DNA of 64,000 nt from Flavobacterium limnophilum (GTDB lineage Bacteria; Bacteroidota; Bacteroidia; Flavobacteriales; Flavobacteriaceae): NCBI RefSeq assembly GCF_027111315.2, contig NZ_CP114289.2:1736001-1800000 (forward strand), written 5' to 3'. A program made the translations under genes and the position numbers. The notes under the pieces are model-generated. The model made no database searches and was not told where the DNA came from. It worked only from the letters and a program-made list of their open reading frames with translations. Below are positions 7,402 to 15,705 of the stretch, piece after piece (position 1 is the first letter of the stretch; every line of letters begins with the position of its first letter).

Positions 7402-7612
7402 AGAATCAAAAAAAGACTCTTTTAGCATCAACGGAGATGCTTTGAGAGTCAACGAAGACTCTTTTAGTATCAACGAAGATGCTTTGAGTATCAACCGAGA
7501 TGCTTTGAGAGTCAACGAAGACTCTTTTAGTATCAACGGAGATGCTTTGAGAGTCAACAAAGATGCTCTGAGAGTCAACGGAGATGCTTTGAGAATCAAA
7601 AAAGGAGTTCCG
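7402..7612. repeat. 21-bp tandem array (hairpin-forming units)
   Basis: About nine to ten units of 21 bp, for example AGCATCAACGGAGATGCTTTG and AGAGTCAACGAAGACTCTTTT with unit starts at 7424, 7445, 7466 and so on. Each unit is itself a small inverted repeat (AGCATC/GATGCT or GAGTC/GACTC). Twenty-one bases equal seven codons and two helical turns. The plus strand stays open through the array in one frame (7-residue repeat SINGDAL/RVNEDSF) and so does the minus strand, but neither has a credible start or product, so I treat this as noncoding. Confidence 0.8.
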
Positions 7613-7798
7613 AACTTATAATTATAAGCTCCGAACTATTAATTATAAGCTCCGAACTACTAATTATAACCTCCGAACTCAAAATTATAAGCTCCGAACT
7701 ACTAATTATAACCTCCGAACTCAAAATTATAAGCTCTGAACTTGAAATTATAAGCTCCGAACTCAAAATTATAAGCTCTGAACTCAGAAACTCAGTAT
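7610..7798. repeat. second 21-bp tandem array
   Basis: Eight units plus a partial ninth, beginning CCGAACTTATAATTATAAGCT at 7610 and repeating every 21 bp (7631, 7652, 7673, 7694, 7715, 7736, 7757, 7778). The constant part is ATTATAAGCTCCGAAC; the variable part is 4-5 bases. It directly abuts the previous array, with the same period but an unrelated sequence. No gene lies here. Confidence 0.85.
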
Positions 7799-7843
7799 CT
7801 AAACTGCAAAGGGTTTTAGAATGTTGAAACTAATGTTTTTCAT

Positions 7844-7927
7844 CCGAAAAGTCATTGCTAGGGTGAAACAAGCTTTCGGACATCCCCGAAAGGGTATTGC
7901 TAGGGGGCAACAAACTTTCGGACGTCC
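7844..7927. repeat. 42-bp direct repeat, two copies
   Basis: Units 7844-7885 and 7886-7927 each contain ATTGCTAGGG and CTTTCGGAC and are bounded by CCGAAA. Within each unit CCGAAAG and CTTTCGG can pair. The period is twice that of the neighbouring arrays. No coding function is apparent. Confidence 0.7.
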
Positions 7928-7948
7928 CGAAGGATCGTTATTGAAGTT

Positions 7949-7981
7949 AGACCTAACCGATTTTAAAAACCTGTTAGGTCT
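7949..7981. terminator. hairpin, terminator-like
   Basis: AGACCTAAC (7949-7957) pairs perfectly with GTTAGGTCT (7973-7981) around a 15-nt A/T-rich loop. There is no strong U-run, so it may be a dispersed palindrome rather than a terminator. A second perfect inverted repeat, ACCCTAAAATAGGGT, lies at 8159-8173; otherwise 7982-8353 shows only the repeat at 8034. Confidence 0.35.
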
Positions 7982-8033
7982 GCATAATTTAGATTAAAAT
8001 CCTTATTTTAGTCGAATGAATTACTTAGCCCCA

Positions 8034-8090
8034 CTCCGCAAAGCCTCCGACTTTGAGGATGCGTTTATCAGTCTGTAACTGACATAAAAT
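8034..8090. repeat. ~55-bp dispersed repeat, copy 2
   Basis: Same orientation and nearly the same sequence as 4476-4530, ending CTGTAACTGACATAAAAT. The two copies lie 3.56 kb apart and bracket the minus-strand half of the accessory patch plus the tandem arrays. Confidence 0.7.
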
Positions 8091-8353
8091 TAAAATAAAA
8101 TTTATACCCTGTCCCACTCAAAGCCTACTCAACTCCCACTCAAAGCCTAGGCTGTGGTACCCTAAAATAGGGTCTATAAATGGTGTTAATATAACAATGC
8201 GAATAATTTAATAGGCAAATTTAAGGCTCCCATTACCCGAAGTGTTCTTTAAAAGCACACCGAATTGGGAGACTTCAACCGGCATATTTTTATGTGATTC
8301 CAACTATTATTCTTAATTTTAGCCTTCAAAAAAACATAAAAAACAAAACCCCA

Positions 8354-8788
8354 ATGGCTACATTTAGCAAACAACTCTCCTTTCGCTGGGCAGATTTAGA
8401 TCCCAATTTTCACGTGCGTCACAGTGTATATTATGATTTTGGAGCGCAACACCGTATCGAAATCCTCGAACAACTGGGATTAACTCTGAAAGTAATGCAA
8501 AAAGAACACTTTGGCCCCGTATTGTTTCGGGAAGAATGTGTTTTCCGAAAGGAAATCCACCTCGCCGACGAGATAACGATGCAAACCAAAATGGCAAAAA
8601 TGAATGAAGATGCGTCCCGTTATTCCATTGTTCACGAATTGTATAGAGACGATGTCTTGTGTGCCGTCATCACGGTAGATGGCGCTTGGATGGATACCAA
8701 ACTCCGCAAACTGGCCTCTCCCACTCCCCAAATTGTGGTGGATGCGTTAAATGTTTTCCCGAAAACAACTACTTTTACGGCTTTATAA
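8354..8788 (+). CDS. acyl-CoA thioesterase, hotdog fold
   Basis: A 144-residue thioesterase of the 4-hydroxybenzoyl-CoA/YbgC-type hotdog family. The N-terminal FRWADLDPNFHVRHSVYYDF carries the conserved Asp and the adjacent helix that bind acyl-CoA; a five-stranded sheet pattern follows (ITMQTKMAKMNEDASRYSI, VLCAVITVDGAWMD). Such enzymes hydrolyse short acyl-CoA or aromatic acyl-CoA thioesters in the cytoplasm; the exact substrate cannot be read. Start ATG 8354 places the first strand at the usual position. An in-frame ATG 20 codons upstream lacks family support. The next gene follows 20 nt later and may be co-transcribed. Confidence 0.88.
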   Translation: MATFSKQLSFRWADLDPNFHVRHSVYYDFGAQHRIEILEQLGLTLKVMQKEHFGPVLFREECVFRKEIHLADEITMQTKMAKMNEDASRYSIVHELYRDDVLCAVITVDGAWMDTKLRKLASPTPQIVVDALNVFPKTTTFTAL

Positions 8789-8808
8789 TTAACCCAAACA
8801 CAGCTAAT

Positions 8809-9198
8809 ATGTTCACGATTGCCCAAATAAAAGAATTGCATTCCAAGGTAAAATCCGGTGCCGACTTCCCGGTTTACATTCAAGATTTAATTGCATTAGG
8901 TGTACATGGTTATGACATCTTTGTCAACGATGGCCACGAAGAATATTTTGGTGCAGATAATTATAGGGTTGCGGCAACTAAAACATACAACAGCATTGCT
9001 ATTGCACCAACGGCCAACAAAGAGCGCTTCATCGAATTCTTGGTAATGCACCAAGAAGGCCAAACCGATTACCTGACTTTTTGCAATCAAGCGGCACAAT
9101 GCGGCATTGCCAAATGGAGCGTAAACATCATCGAAATGACCTGCACCTATTTTGACCAATCAAACGCACCAGTCCTGATTGAAAAAATCCCGGCCTAG
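8809..9198 (+). CDS. DUF1398 family protein (YbcV-like)
   Basis: A 129-residue soluble protein resembling the DUF1398 family: N-terminal MFTIAQIKELHSKVKSGADF, then YIQDLIALGVHGYDIFVNDG and a C-terminal segment AQCGIAKWSVNIIEMTCTYF ending in a YFDQ... motif. The family is widespread in bacteria, including Flavobacteria, and its biochemical function is unknown. ATG 8809 fits family length; upstream open codons overlap the thioesterase gene. It probably forms a two-gene operon with the thioesterase, closed by the hairpin at 9297. Confidence 0.75.
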   Translation: MFTIAQIKELHSKVKSGADFPVYIQDLIALGVHGYDIFVNDGHEEYFGADNYRVAATKTYNSIAIAPTANKERFIEFLVMHQEGQTDYLTFCNQAAQCGIAKWSVNIIEMTCTYFDQSNAPVLIEKIPA

Positions 9199-9296
9199 AT
9201 TTTTTTTATAAACAGGCCACGGTCAAAGCGGGATTTATCTAATAAATCGTAAAGTGCTTTCGAGACGCAACAATAAAAAACTTCTTAAAAAAACAA

Positions 9297-9332
9297 AACC
9301 CCTTTCCAACTTCTACTTGGAAAGGGGTTTTT
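9297..9332 (+). terminator. rho-independent terminator
   Basis: AACCCCTTTCCAA (9297-9309) pairs perfectly with TTGGAAAGGGGTT (9317-9329), with a T-run after it on the plus strand and an A-run before it on the opposite strand. It closes the thioesterase-DUF1398 operon and may also serve the small minus-strand reading frame at 9335-9424. Confidence 0.85.
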
Positions 9333-9334
9333 GT

Positions 9335-9424
9335 TTAAAATTGGTGGTTTTTATTTTCCTCCATTTTCGAACAGGAAGCAAATAGAACAAAGCCTATTGC
9401 TAAAATTGCAATTATTTTTCTCAC
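9335..9424 (-). CDS. very small lipoprotein-like peptide
   Basis: A 29-residue reading frame with GTG start: VRKIIAILAIGFVLFASC then SKMEENKNHQF. It has a complete lipoprotein signal with lipobox LFASC but only 11 residues after the Cys, as in entericidin-type peptides. The stop is directly followed by the terminator hairpin. It could be a real small lipoprotein or the remnant of a longer gene. The rest of the 9199-9682 gap shows only two hairpins. Confidence 0.4.
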   Translation of the reverse strand: MRKIIAILAIGFVLFASCSKMEENKNHQF

Positions 9425-9571
9425 GTCCAGCTATATATTAGTAATAAGTTTTGGTTTTGATATGCTGGAACTATCTCAAAATAATGGTCCTTAGTAAAAG
9501 TAAACATCCTTTTTAAACTTCTCCTTAATTTGCCCTATGGATCAAAACAAACAATCTCTAGATAAAAAAAA

Positions 9572-9600
9572 ACCGCTACAAATTAATGTAACGGTCTTTT
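9572..9600 (-). terminator. hairpin terminator of the pectate lyase gene
   Basis: ACCGCTACA (from 9572) pairs with TGTAACGGT (to 9595) with one bulge, and an A-run lies to the left, which is a U-run in the minus-strand transcript. It lies about 85 nt past the pectate lyase stop codon. Confidence 0.6.
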
Positions 9601-9682
9601 GCTGTATAATTTAGAATAGATTTCAAGAGAACTATTACTTCATAATTAAAAGCCTTTTGTACCTCTTGAATACAGTTAAATT

Positions 9683-12600
9683 TTATTCTGCCACAATTTT
9701 AAAATTACTGTTCAAATTTTCTCCAGAAACATTTAGAATATAAATTCCAGATATTTTTTTATTGGCAATATTCAAAGAAAAAAGTCCATTGGCATCTGAA
9801 ACAATTCTTTCTTTAAGGATAATTTTTCCGGTTATGTCACTCAAAGTAGCCGTTGCAGTAGCTGATTTGTAGCTAGGAATAGTGATGAAAATCTGGTCTT
9901 TTACCGGATTGGGATATACAGTACCCCTATTTTTGTTTTGACTGAATTTTTCATTACCCAAAAAGGTTTGGGTAAATGTGTTCGTTACATCCGCAGCAGT
10001 TAATGCATAATTGAAAATTTTAAGCTCGTCAATCAATCCTTTGTAAGGCGCTGGAGTAGTATTGGCAAACAACTCAAGTGCCCCGATATTGCCAATTACC
10101 AAATCAGTTGGTTCACCAATACCCACCGATGTTCCTGTTGCATCATTCGCCTCACCAGTCAAAGCACCATTCGTATATATTCTTAACTTGTTTGCTGCAA
10201 GATCTCTCATAATAACCACATGTACCCAATCTCCAGTATAATATTTATTGGTGGCAAATGATGACGTAAGTTCTGTTTTATTTTTATCATCATCTATGGC
10301 AAATCGAAATGCAGTGCCTTTAACTTCTACATTAAATCTTCTTCCTGTTGCACCTGTTACAGCATTTTTTGTCATCGAGCCTTTGCACAATATATAAGAA
10401 CTTATTCCTGTGCCTGGTATTAAACTAGCATCTGCCTTCATCCAAAATGAAACAGTAAAAGAATTTTTATCCAAAAAAAGTTGGTCTTGATTTGGAATGC
10501 TTACCATAAGCTTGTTAGGCAATAATGTTACAAAATCTAAAGCATTGTTTGTCTTTCCGGGTATTGTCTTTCCAGATACCCTAACAGCTGCATTATCAAA
10601 AGAGGCATCTATTTGGCCATTATTGGCATAACTTGAAATATCCGCAATTTGTTGACCCTCGCCCGCAACCTCGTTAAATGGCCAATGCCCCACAAGTTCT
10701 GGAGTCAAGGCACGAAAATTCCATACATCGCCAGTCGTTGTTCCTTTGGCATTGGTGGCATCAATCCTCCAATAGTAAGTAATGGCTGGACTTAAACCTG
10801 TAAGCAGATACGATGGAGCGGCAACATAAGCCACATCTGCCAACTTGCTCAAGTTTAAAGGATCAGTGCCAAAATAAACAGCATAAGTTGTCGTGTTTGC
10901 ACTACCCAACCATTTCACTGTTAAATTCCCCCCATTCAACTGAACAAAAGTAAATCCTGAACTTGGATTAGGTGTCGTTGCCTTGGTTGGCAACGATGGA
11001 ATTGGCGGTGTAGTTATCGATGCTGAATTATAAACGGATGATGCTGTGGCATTGATTGCTTTTACCTGATAATAATACAGGGTGTTTGGAGTTAAAGCAG
11101 TTTCATTATAACTGGTGACATTAGCACCAAGCGTGGCAATCGCCGTAAAATTAGTACCATCAGTGGAACGTTCCAAGACATAATTGGTTTCGTTGGTAGC
11201 ACTATCAATCCAATTAATTGTCAAAGAACTAGCCTCAGGAACTTCAGTCGAAACTACACTGGTAAAATTCACGTTTGTTGGTGGAATAATAAAATCCGGA
11301 GGTGTTTGGTTAGTTAATCCATTTATGTAGACTTCGATATTCAAATAAGGTGCATGTGTTGTGCTTACCGCCAAGGCATCGGCCAGGTTTTTATCCAATC
11401 CATTGGCATCTTCCCAAGCATCGGGCATACCATCGTTGTCCGTATCCAAAGGAGCCGGTGCGCCATAAACATGACCGGCACCATTGTTTATGAAACCAAA
11501 TTGTTTTGCAAAACTGCTTCGATCATACACGTAAGCAGCAGTTGTTCCTTTAGAATTCAAATCCGAAATCATCAAATTATCAACCTGATCACGTGTTGGA
11601 TAAGAGGCACCAACGCTTAACAAGATTTTGTCATAAGCGGCTTGAGCGGACAAGACCGGGTTTTTCATCGGATAATCATTCGGTGCCGACAAAATGGTCG
11701 ATGCATCATAAATTGGATATCCTGTTATATCTTCAGGAACCAAAGTACCATTCAACACTCCATCTCTATTGTTGTCAAAATAATTACCGGATCCGTATAA
11801 ATAAAACTCTTGACTCCCCCTGTTAAAAGGCGTAGAAATAGTAGTACTTGTATTGGGACCTCCAATAAAATAATTATTGATAATGTTTACATCTGAACGT
11901 CCTGCCGAATCTCCTCCCATAATATAGGCATCTCCAGATTCGACATGGCCATAGGTATTCCCATAATTACCCCAATTGTAAACCACGTTGTTTACAAACT
12001 CGTTAATCCCTTTTACCTTATTGTTTCGTGTTTTATTGCAGATGTATAAATTCCCGATTAAACTAATCTTGCCACCATTTGATGGTTGCATTAATCCTCC
12101 GGCAGAGTGATTGTGTCGGTGCAACCCCTGTCCTATGATACAATTCTGAAGCGTTATATTGTCAGGACTCACTCCTTTACCGTCCCAGTTGATGGAGAAA
12201 ACTTCATCTGTTCCCCAAGTAAAAGTCATGTGGTCCAGAATGATGTTGGCACCATTTGACACACCCGAGGCATCTTGATTTTGGGTATTATCTCCATAAC
12301 GAATACGAAAATACCTTGCTATAGTGTTACTTGATCCAGAAAATGACACTTTACCCAAAAGTACAATCCCTTCGCCAGTTGCCGTTTGTCCAGCAATAGT
12401 TGTGTTGGCAGCGACTGCAATTGCCGAGCTTAGATTAATAATCCCTCCAACCTTAAATATCACAAATCGACCCGGTTGACTAACGGCATCACGAAACGAA
12501 CCCGCACCGCTGTCATTCAAATTGGTTACCAAATAAATCTGGGGATTGGCAGCACCTCTTGCTCCCGTGGTGTATCTACCAAAACCCGTGGCTTCCGGAA

Positions 12601-12700
12601 ATGCCAATGTTTGTGCTTCCAATTCCCCAAAAGGAATCATCAACCCTAAAATCATAAAAATTTTGAATAGATACTGTAATGTAATGGATTTTTGTTTCAT
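9683..12700 (-). CDS. secreted pectate lyase (PL1-type) with FN3, LamG and T9SS sorting domains
   Basis: A 1005-residue secreted polysaccharide lyase. Signal peptide 1-29 (cut near ELEAQ), then a right-handed beta-helix pectate lyase domain (about 30-430) with IILDHMTFTWGTDEVFSI, the family's conserved strand. Next come a calcium-type DTDNDGMPDAWE loop, two fibronectin III domains (about 468-560 and 570-665), a laminin-G/concanavalin-like domain (about 670-900) and a C-terminal type A sorting domain (YPNPVKDQIFITIP ... IYILNVSGE) for the type IX secretion system. It should cleave pectin-like or related polysaccharides by beta-elimination outside the cell. A direct repeat upstream (12771-12790) may bind a regulator. 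The exact substrate is uncertain; no SusC/D genes lie nearby. Confidence 0.9.
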   Translation of the reverse strand: MKQKSITLQYLFKIFMILGLMIPFGELEAQTLAFPEATGFGRYTTGARGAANPQIYLVTNLNDSGAGSFRDAVSQPGRFVIFKVGGIINLSSAIAVAANTTIAGQTATGEGIVLLGKVSFSGSSNTIARYFRIRYGDNTQNQDASGVSNGANIILDHMTFTWGTDEVFSINWDGKGVSPDNITLQNCIIGQGLHRHNHSAGGLMQPSNGGKISLIGNLYICNKTRNNKVKGINEFVNNVVYNWGNYGNTYGHVESGDAYIMGGDSAGRSDVNIINNYFIGGPNTSTTISTPFNRGSQEFYLYGSGNYFDNNRDGVLNGTLVPEDITGYPIYDASTILSAPNDYPMKNPVLSAQAAYDKILLSVGASYPTRDQVDNLMISDLNSKGTTAAYVYDRSSFAKQFGFINNGAGHVYGAPAPLDTDNDGMPDAWEDANGLDKNLADALAVSTTHAPYLNIEVYINGLTNQTPPDFIIPPTNVNFTSVVSTEVPEASSLTINWIDSATNETNYVLERSTDGTNFTAIATLGANVTSYNETALTPNTLYYYQVKAINATASSVYNSASITTPPIPSLPTKATTPNPSSGFTFVQLNGGNLTVKWLGSANTTTYAVYFGTDPLNLSKLADVAYVAAPSYLLTGLSPAITYYWRIDATNAKGTTTGDVWNFRALTPELVGHWPFNEVAGEGQQIADISSYANNGQIDASFDNAAVRVSGKTIPGKTNNALDFVTLLPNKLMVSIPNQDQLFLDKNSFTVSFWMKADASLIPGTGISSYILCKGSMTKNAVTGATGRRFNVEVKGTAFRFAIDDDKNKTELTSSFATNKYYTGDWVHVVIMRDLAANKLRIYTNGALTGEANDATGTSVGIGEPTDLVIGNIGALELFANTTPAPYKGLIDELKIFNYALTAADVTNTFTQTFLGNEKFSQNKNRGTVYPNPVKDQIFITIPSYKSATATATLSDITGKIILKERIVSDANGLFSLNIANKKISGIYILNVSGENLNSNFKIVAE

Positions 12701-12770
12701 AAAAATTAGTTGTAATTTGGTTATTGGTTAATATAGTTATCGCTAATTTAATTATATAACAGGGAGGGTC

Positions 12771-12790
12771 TGTCCTGTACTGTCCTGTAC
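12771..12790 (-). promoter_or_regulatory. 10-bp direct repeat, candidate operator of the pectate lyase gene
   Basis: TGTCCTGTAC occurs twice head to tail (12771-12780 and 12781-12790), about 70-90 bp upstream of the start codon. A one-helical-turn direct repeat suits a response-regulator or AraC-type activator. No cognate regulator gene is adjacent. Confidence 0.4.
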
Positions 12791-12848
12791 TTCTTTATTT
12801 TAAATACACTACTTAACAATCAACACCCTAAACAAGTCCATTAAATAA

Positions 12849-12884
12849 AAAATCCTTTCAAAGAAACTTCTCTGAAAGGATTTT
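12849..12884 (-). terminator. rho-independent terminator of glmM
   Basis: AAATCCTTTCA (from 12850) pairs with TGAAAGGATTT (to 12883) around an 11-nt loop, with A/T tracts on both sides. It lies 22 nt beyond the glmM stop codon. Confidence 0.8.
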
Positions 12885-12905
12885 GTATTTAAAAAAGACA
12901 ACTTT

Positions 12906-14300
12906 TTAGATGCCGGCTATTGCTTTTATTTCATCAATAATTCGCAAGGCCAAAGCATCGGCTTTTTCTTGTGAAGCCGCTTCGGTATAAATTCGAATGA
13001 TTGGCTCCGTATTCGATTTGCGAAGGTGAACCCAGTTTTCGGCAAAGTCAATTTTCACGCCGTCAATTGTCGTGATGTCTTCATTTTTGTATTTTTCGGT
13101 CATCGCAACTAGAATAGCATCCACATCAATTTGTGGCGTCAATTCAATTTTGTTTTTGCTCATGTAATATTCCGGATAGGAAGCTCTCAAAGCGGAAACG
13201 CTCATTTTTTTGTTGGCCAAATGTGTCAAGAACAAAGCCACACCCACCAAACTGTCGCGACCGTAATGCAATTCAGGATAAATAATTCCACCGTTTCCTT
13301 CGCCACCAATGATGGCATTGTTTTTCTTCATCAATTCCACCACGTTCACCTCGCCTACCGCGCTGGCTTCATAACTTCCGTTATGCGAATTCGTCACGTC
13401 ACGCAAAGCACGGGAAGAAGACATATTCGAAACGGTATTTCCAGGAGTTTTACCCAGCACATAATCGGCGCAAGCCACCAAAGTATATTCTTCGCCAAAC
13501 ATTTCACCGTCTTCGCATATGAATGCCAAACGATCCACGTCTGGATCAACCACAATACCCAAATGCGCTTTTTCTTCGACAACCAATTCTGAAATATCCG
13601 TTAAATGTTCTTTCAAAGGTTCTGGATTATGGGGAAAATGACCGTTGGGTTCGCAATATAATTTCACGACTTCAACGCCCATTAGTTCCAATAATTTAGG
13701 GATAATAATTCCTCCGGATGAATTTACTCCGTCCACAACAACCTTGAATTGGGCTGCTTTCACGGCTTCAATATCCACCAAAGGCAAGTTCAAAACTTCA
13801 TCGATATGAATATCCATATAAGCATCATTTTCAACAATTTCGCCCAAACTGTCCACATCCGAAAAATCGAATGCTTCGGCTTCGGCAATTTGAAGGATTT
13901 TCTCTCCTTCGATACCGTTCAGGAATTCTCCTTTTTCATTCAATAATTTCAAGGCATTCCATTGTTTTGGATTATGGGAAGCGGTCAGAATAATTCCACC
14001 GTCGGCACTTTCCAAAGGAACGGCCACTTCAACAGTAGGCGTTGTCGAAAGTCCCAAATCAACCACGTCGATTCCCAAACCCACCAAGGTATTTACCACC
14101 AAATTATGAATCATTGGTCCCGAAATTCTGGCATCGCGTCCCACGACAACCTTTAAATTCTTGTTGTCCTTGCCCACGCTGTTTTTCAACCAAGTTCCGT
14201 AAGCCGCAGCAAATTTCACGGCATCAACCGGAGTCAGGTTGTCTCCAACTTTTCCGCCAATGGTTCCTCGAATTCCTGATATAGATTTTATTAAAGTCAT
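12906..14300 (-). CDS. glmM: phosphoglucosamine mutase
   Basis: A 464-residue alpha-D-phosphohexomutase. Motifs in order: N-terminal SGIRGTIG; catalytic phosphoserine loop TASHNP (Ser about 108); metal-binding DPDVDR; sugar-binding GEGNGGIIYP; phosphate-binding RKSNTEPIIRIY near the end. GlmM converts glucosamine-6-phosphate to glucosamine-1-phosphate for UDP-GlcNAc and peptidoglycan synthesis. Family relatives act on mannose or glucose phosphates, but the archaeal/Bacteroidota GlmM-like length and the GEGNGG loop favour this call. It is a single gene, divergent from acpH (93 bp between starts), with its own terminator. Confidence 0.92.
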   Translation of the reverse strand: MTLIKSISGIRGTIGGKVGDNLTPVDAVKFAAAYGTWLKNSVGKDNKNLKVVVGRDARISGPMIHNLVVNTLVGLGIDVVDLGLSTTPTVEVAVPLESADGGIILTASHNPKQWNALKLLNEKGEFLNGIEGEKILQIAEAEAFDFSDVDSLGEIVENDAYMDIHIDEVLNLPLVDIEAVKAAQFKVVVDGVNSSGGIIIPKLLELMGVEVVKLYCEPNGHFPHNPEPLKEHLTDISELVVEEKAHLGIVVDPDVDRLAFICEDGEMFGEEYTLVACADYVLGKTPGNTVSNMSSSRALRDVTNSHNGSYEASAVGEVNVVELMKKNNAIIGGEGNGGIIYPELHYGRDSLVGVALFLTHLANKKMSVSALRASYPEYYMSKNKIELTPQIDVDAILVAMTEKYKNEDITTIDGVKIDFAENWVHLRKSNTEPIIRIYTEAASQEKADALALRIIDEIKAIAGI

Positions 14301-14393
14301 TTCTATTTATGATATTAGATTTTATATTTACGAACGACAAATATAATAATTGGTCGTTTATAATAGTCATTTAAAAATCCCTAATTTGGTCGA

Positions 14394-14978
14394 ATGAATT
14401 TTCTAGCCCACATATACCTTTCAGGAGACAATGATTTGATGAAAATCGGCAATTTTATGGCCGACGGCATTCATGGGAAAAACTTTGACACTTTTTCATT
14501 GGAAATTCAAAAAGGAATCATTCTGCACCGTGCCATAGACACTTTTACGGATGCACATCCTATTTTTCGACAAAGTACCAAACGACTGCACGCCAATTAC
14601 CATCACTATTCCGGCATCATCGTGGATATTTTTTACGACCATTTTTTGGCAAAAAACTGGAGCAATTATTCGGATGAAAGATTGGAAGATTATTCGGAAC
14701 GTTTTTACCAATCCCTGAGAGACAATTACAATGATTTGACTCCAAAGACCCAGAAGATGATGCCTTACATGATAGACCACAATTGGTTATTGAGTTACCA
14801 AACCATTGAGGGAATAGAAAACGTTTTGGTCAAAATGGACAACCGAATGAAACGCGATTCGAATATGCGGTTTTCAGTTGCGGAATTGAGAACTTACTAC
14901 TCCGATTTCGAACAGGAATTCAACTATTTTTTCGAAGAATTAAAGGCTCATTCGAAAGAGAAAATACAAACCTTATAA
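14394..14978 (+). CDS. acpH: acyl carrier protein phosphodiesterase
   Basis: A 194-residue protein of the AcpH (DUF479) family, which removes the phosphopantetheine group from acyl carrier protein. It starts MNFLAHIYLSGDNDLMKIGN and has the HD-type metal-binding pattern: GIILHRAIDTFTDAHP and IVDIFYDHFLAKNW. It is cytoplasmic. The downstream DNA glycosylase gene starts 18 nt after the stop, so the two probably share a transcript. Length and motifs match the family throughout. Confidence 0.92.
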   Translation: MNFLAHIYLSGDNDLMKIGNFMADGIHGKNFDTFSLEIQKGIILHRAIDTFTDAHPIFRQSTKRLHANYHHYSGIIVDIFYDHFLAKNWSNYSDERLEDYSERFYQSLRDNYNDLTPKTQKMMPYMIDHNWLLSYQTIEGIENVLVKMDNRMKRDSNMRFSVAELRTYYSDFEQEFNYFFEELKAHSKEKIQTL

Positions 14979-14995
14979 ATCAAACCAACGGATTT

Positions 14996-15664
14996 ATGGC
15001 TTTCATCAATGATTTAGAAACCGCTTTTCAAGAAAAATGCAATGCAGAAAATGCTTTGGCAATGGCAAAATACATGCGGAATCTTTTTTCCTTTTTTGGA
15101 ATAAAAACAGAAGATAGAAGACGAATTTTCAAAGAAATTTGGAAAGAAAACCAGCAAGAAGTTTCTGAAAATCCAAGAGCAATTGCATTGGAGCTTTTCA
15201 ATAAAAAAGAACGTGAATTACAGTATTGTGCCATCGAAATCCTGATAAAAGAACTCAAGGGAAATTACAAAAAAGACGATATTCAACTGATTGAAAAACT
15301 AATAATTACCAACTCTTGGTGGGACAGCGTGGACACGATTGCCAAATATATTTTAGGTGACTATTTACTCGAATACCCATTGGAAACCAAAAAAGTAATT
15401 GAACGTTTTTCCAATTCCGAAAATATGTGGCTCAACCGAAGCGCCATTCTTTTTCAATTGGGCTACAAACAAAAAACCAATTTTGACCTATTGAAATCCG
15501 AATGCGAAAAACATAAAAATTCCAATGAGTTTTTCATCCAAAAAGCCATTGGCTGGGCATTGCGGGAATATGCAAAATCAAATCCCGAAGCGGTAAGGAA
15601 CTTTGTGGTTAACAATAATTTAAAGCCTTTAAGCAAAAAAGAAGCGTTAAAAAACATTCTTTGA
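14996..15664 (+). CDS. AlkD-like DNA alkylation repair protein
   Basis: A 222-residue all-helical HEAT-repeat protein of the AlkD family (DNA glycosylases that remove alkylated bases such as 7-methylguanine). The pattern FFGIKTEDRRRIFKEIWKEN near residue 40, ELQYCAIEIL, ITNSWWDSVDTIA (the WWD motif) and FIQKAIGWALREYAKSNP near the end are family landmarks. It follows acpH by 18 nt. Enzyme activity on specific lesions is inferred from the family. Confidence 0.9.
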   Translation: MAFINDLETAFQEKCNAENALAMAKYMRNLFSFFGIKTEDRRRIFKEIWKENQQEVSENPRAIALELFNKKERELQYCAIEILIKELKGNYKKDDIQLIEKLIITNSWWDSVDTIAKYILGDYLLEYPLETKKVIERFSNSENMWLNRSAILFQLGYKQKTNFDLLKSECEKHKNSNEFFIQKAIGWALREYAKSNPEAVRNFVVNNNLKPLSKKEALKNIL

Positions 15665-15705
15665 TTTCCAAATAGGTTAATTTTGCATTCTCTTAAAAAA
15701 ACAAA

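Noticed and set aside
7369..7599. 76-codon minus-strand frame with LKASPLT-type heptads
   Set aside because: It is the translation of the 21-bp tandem array; no ribosome-binding context and an equally open frame exists on the other strand.
7402..7798. CRISPR-like repeat pattern
   Set aside because: Units are contiguous with no unique spacers, and no cas genes are present.
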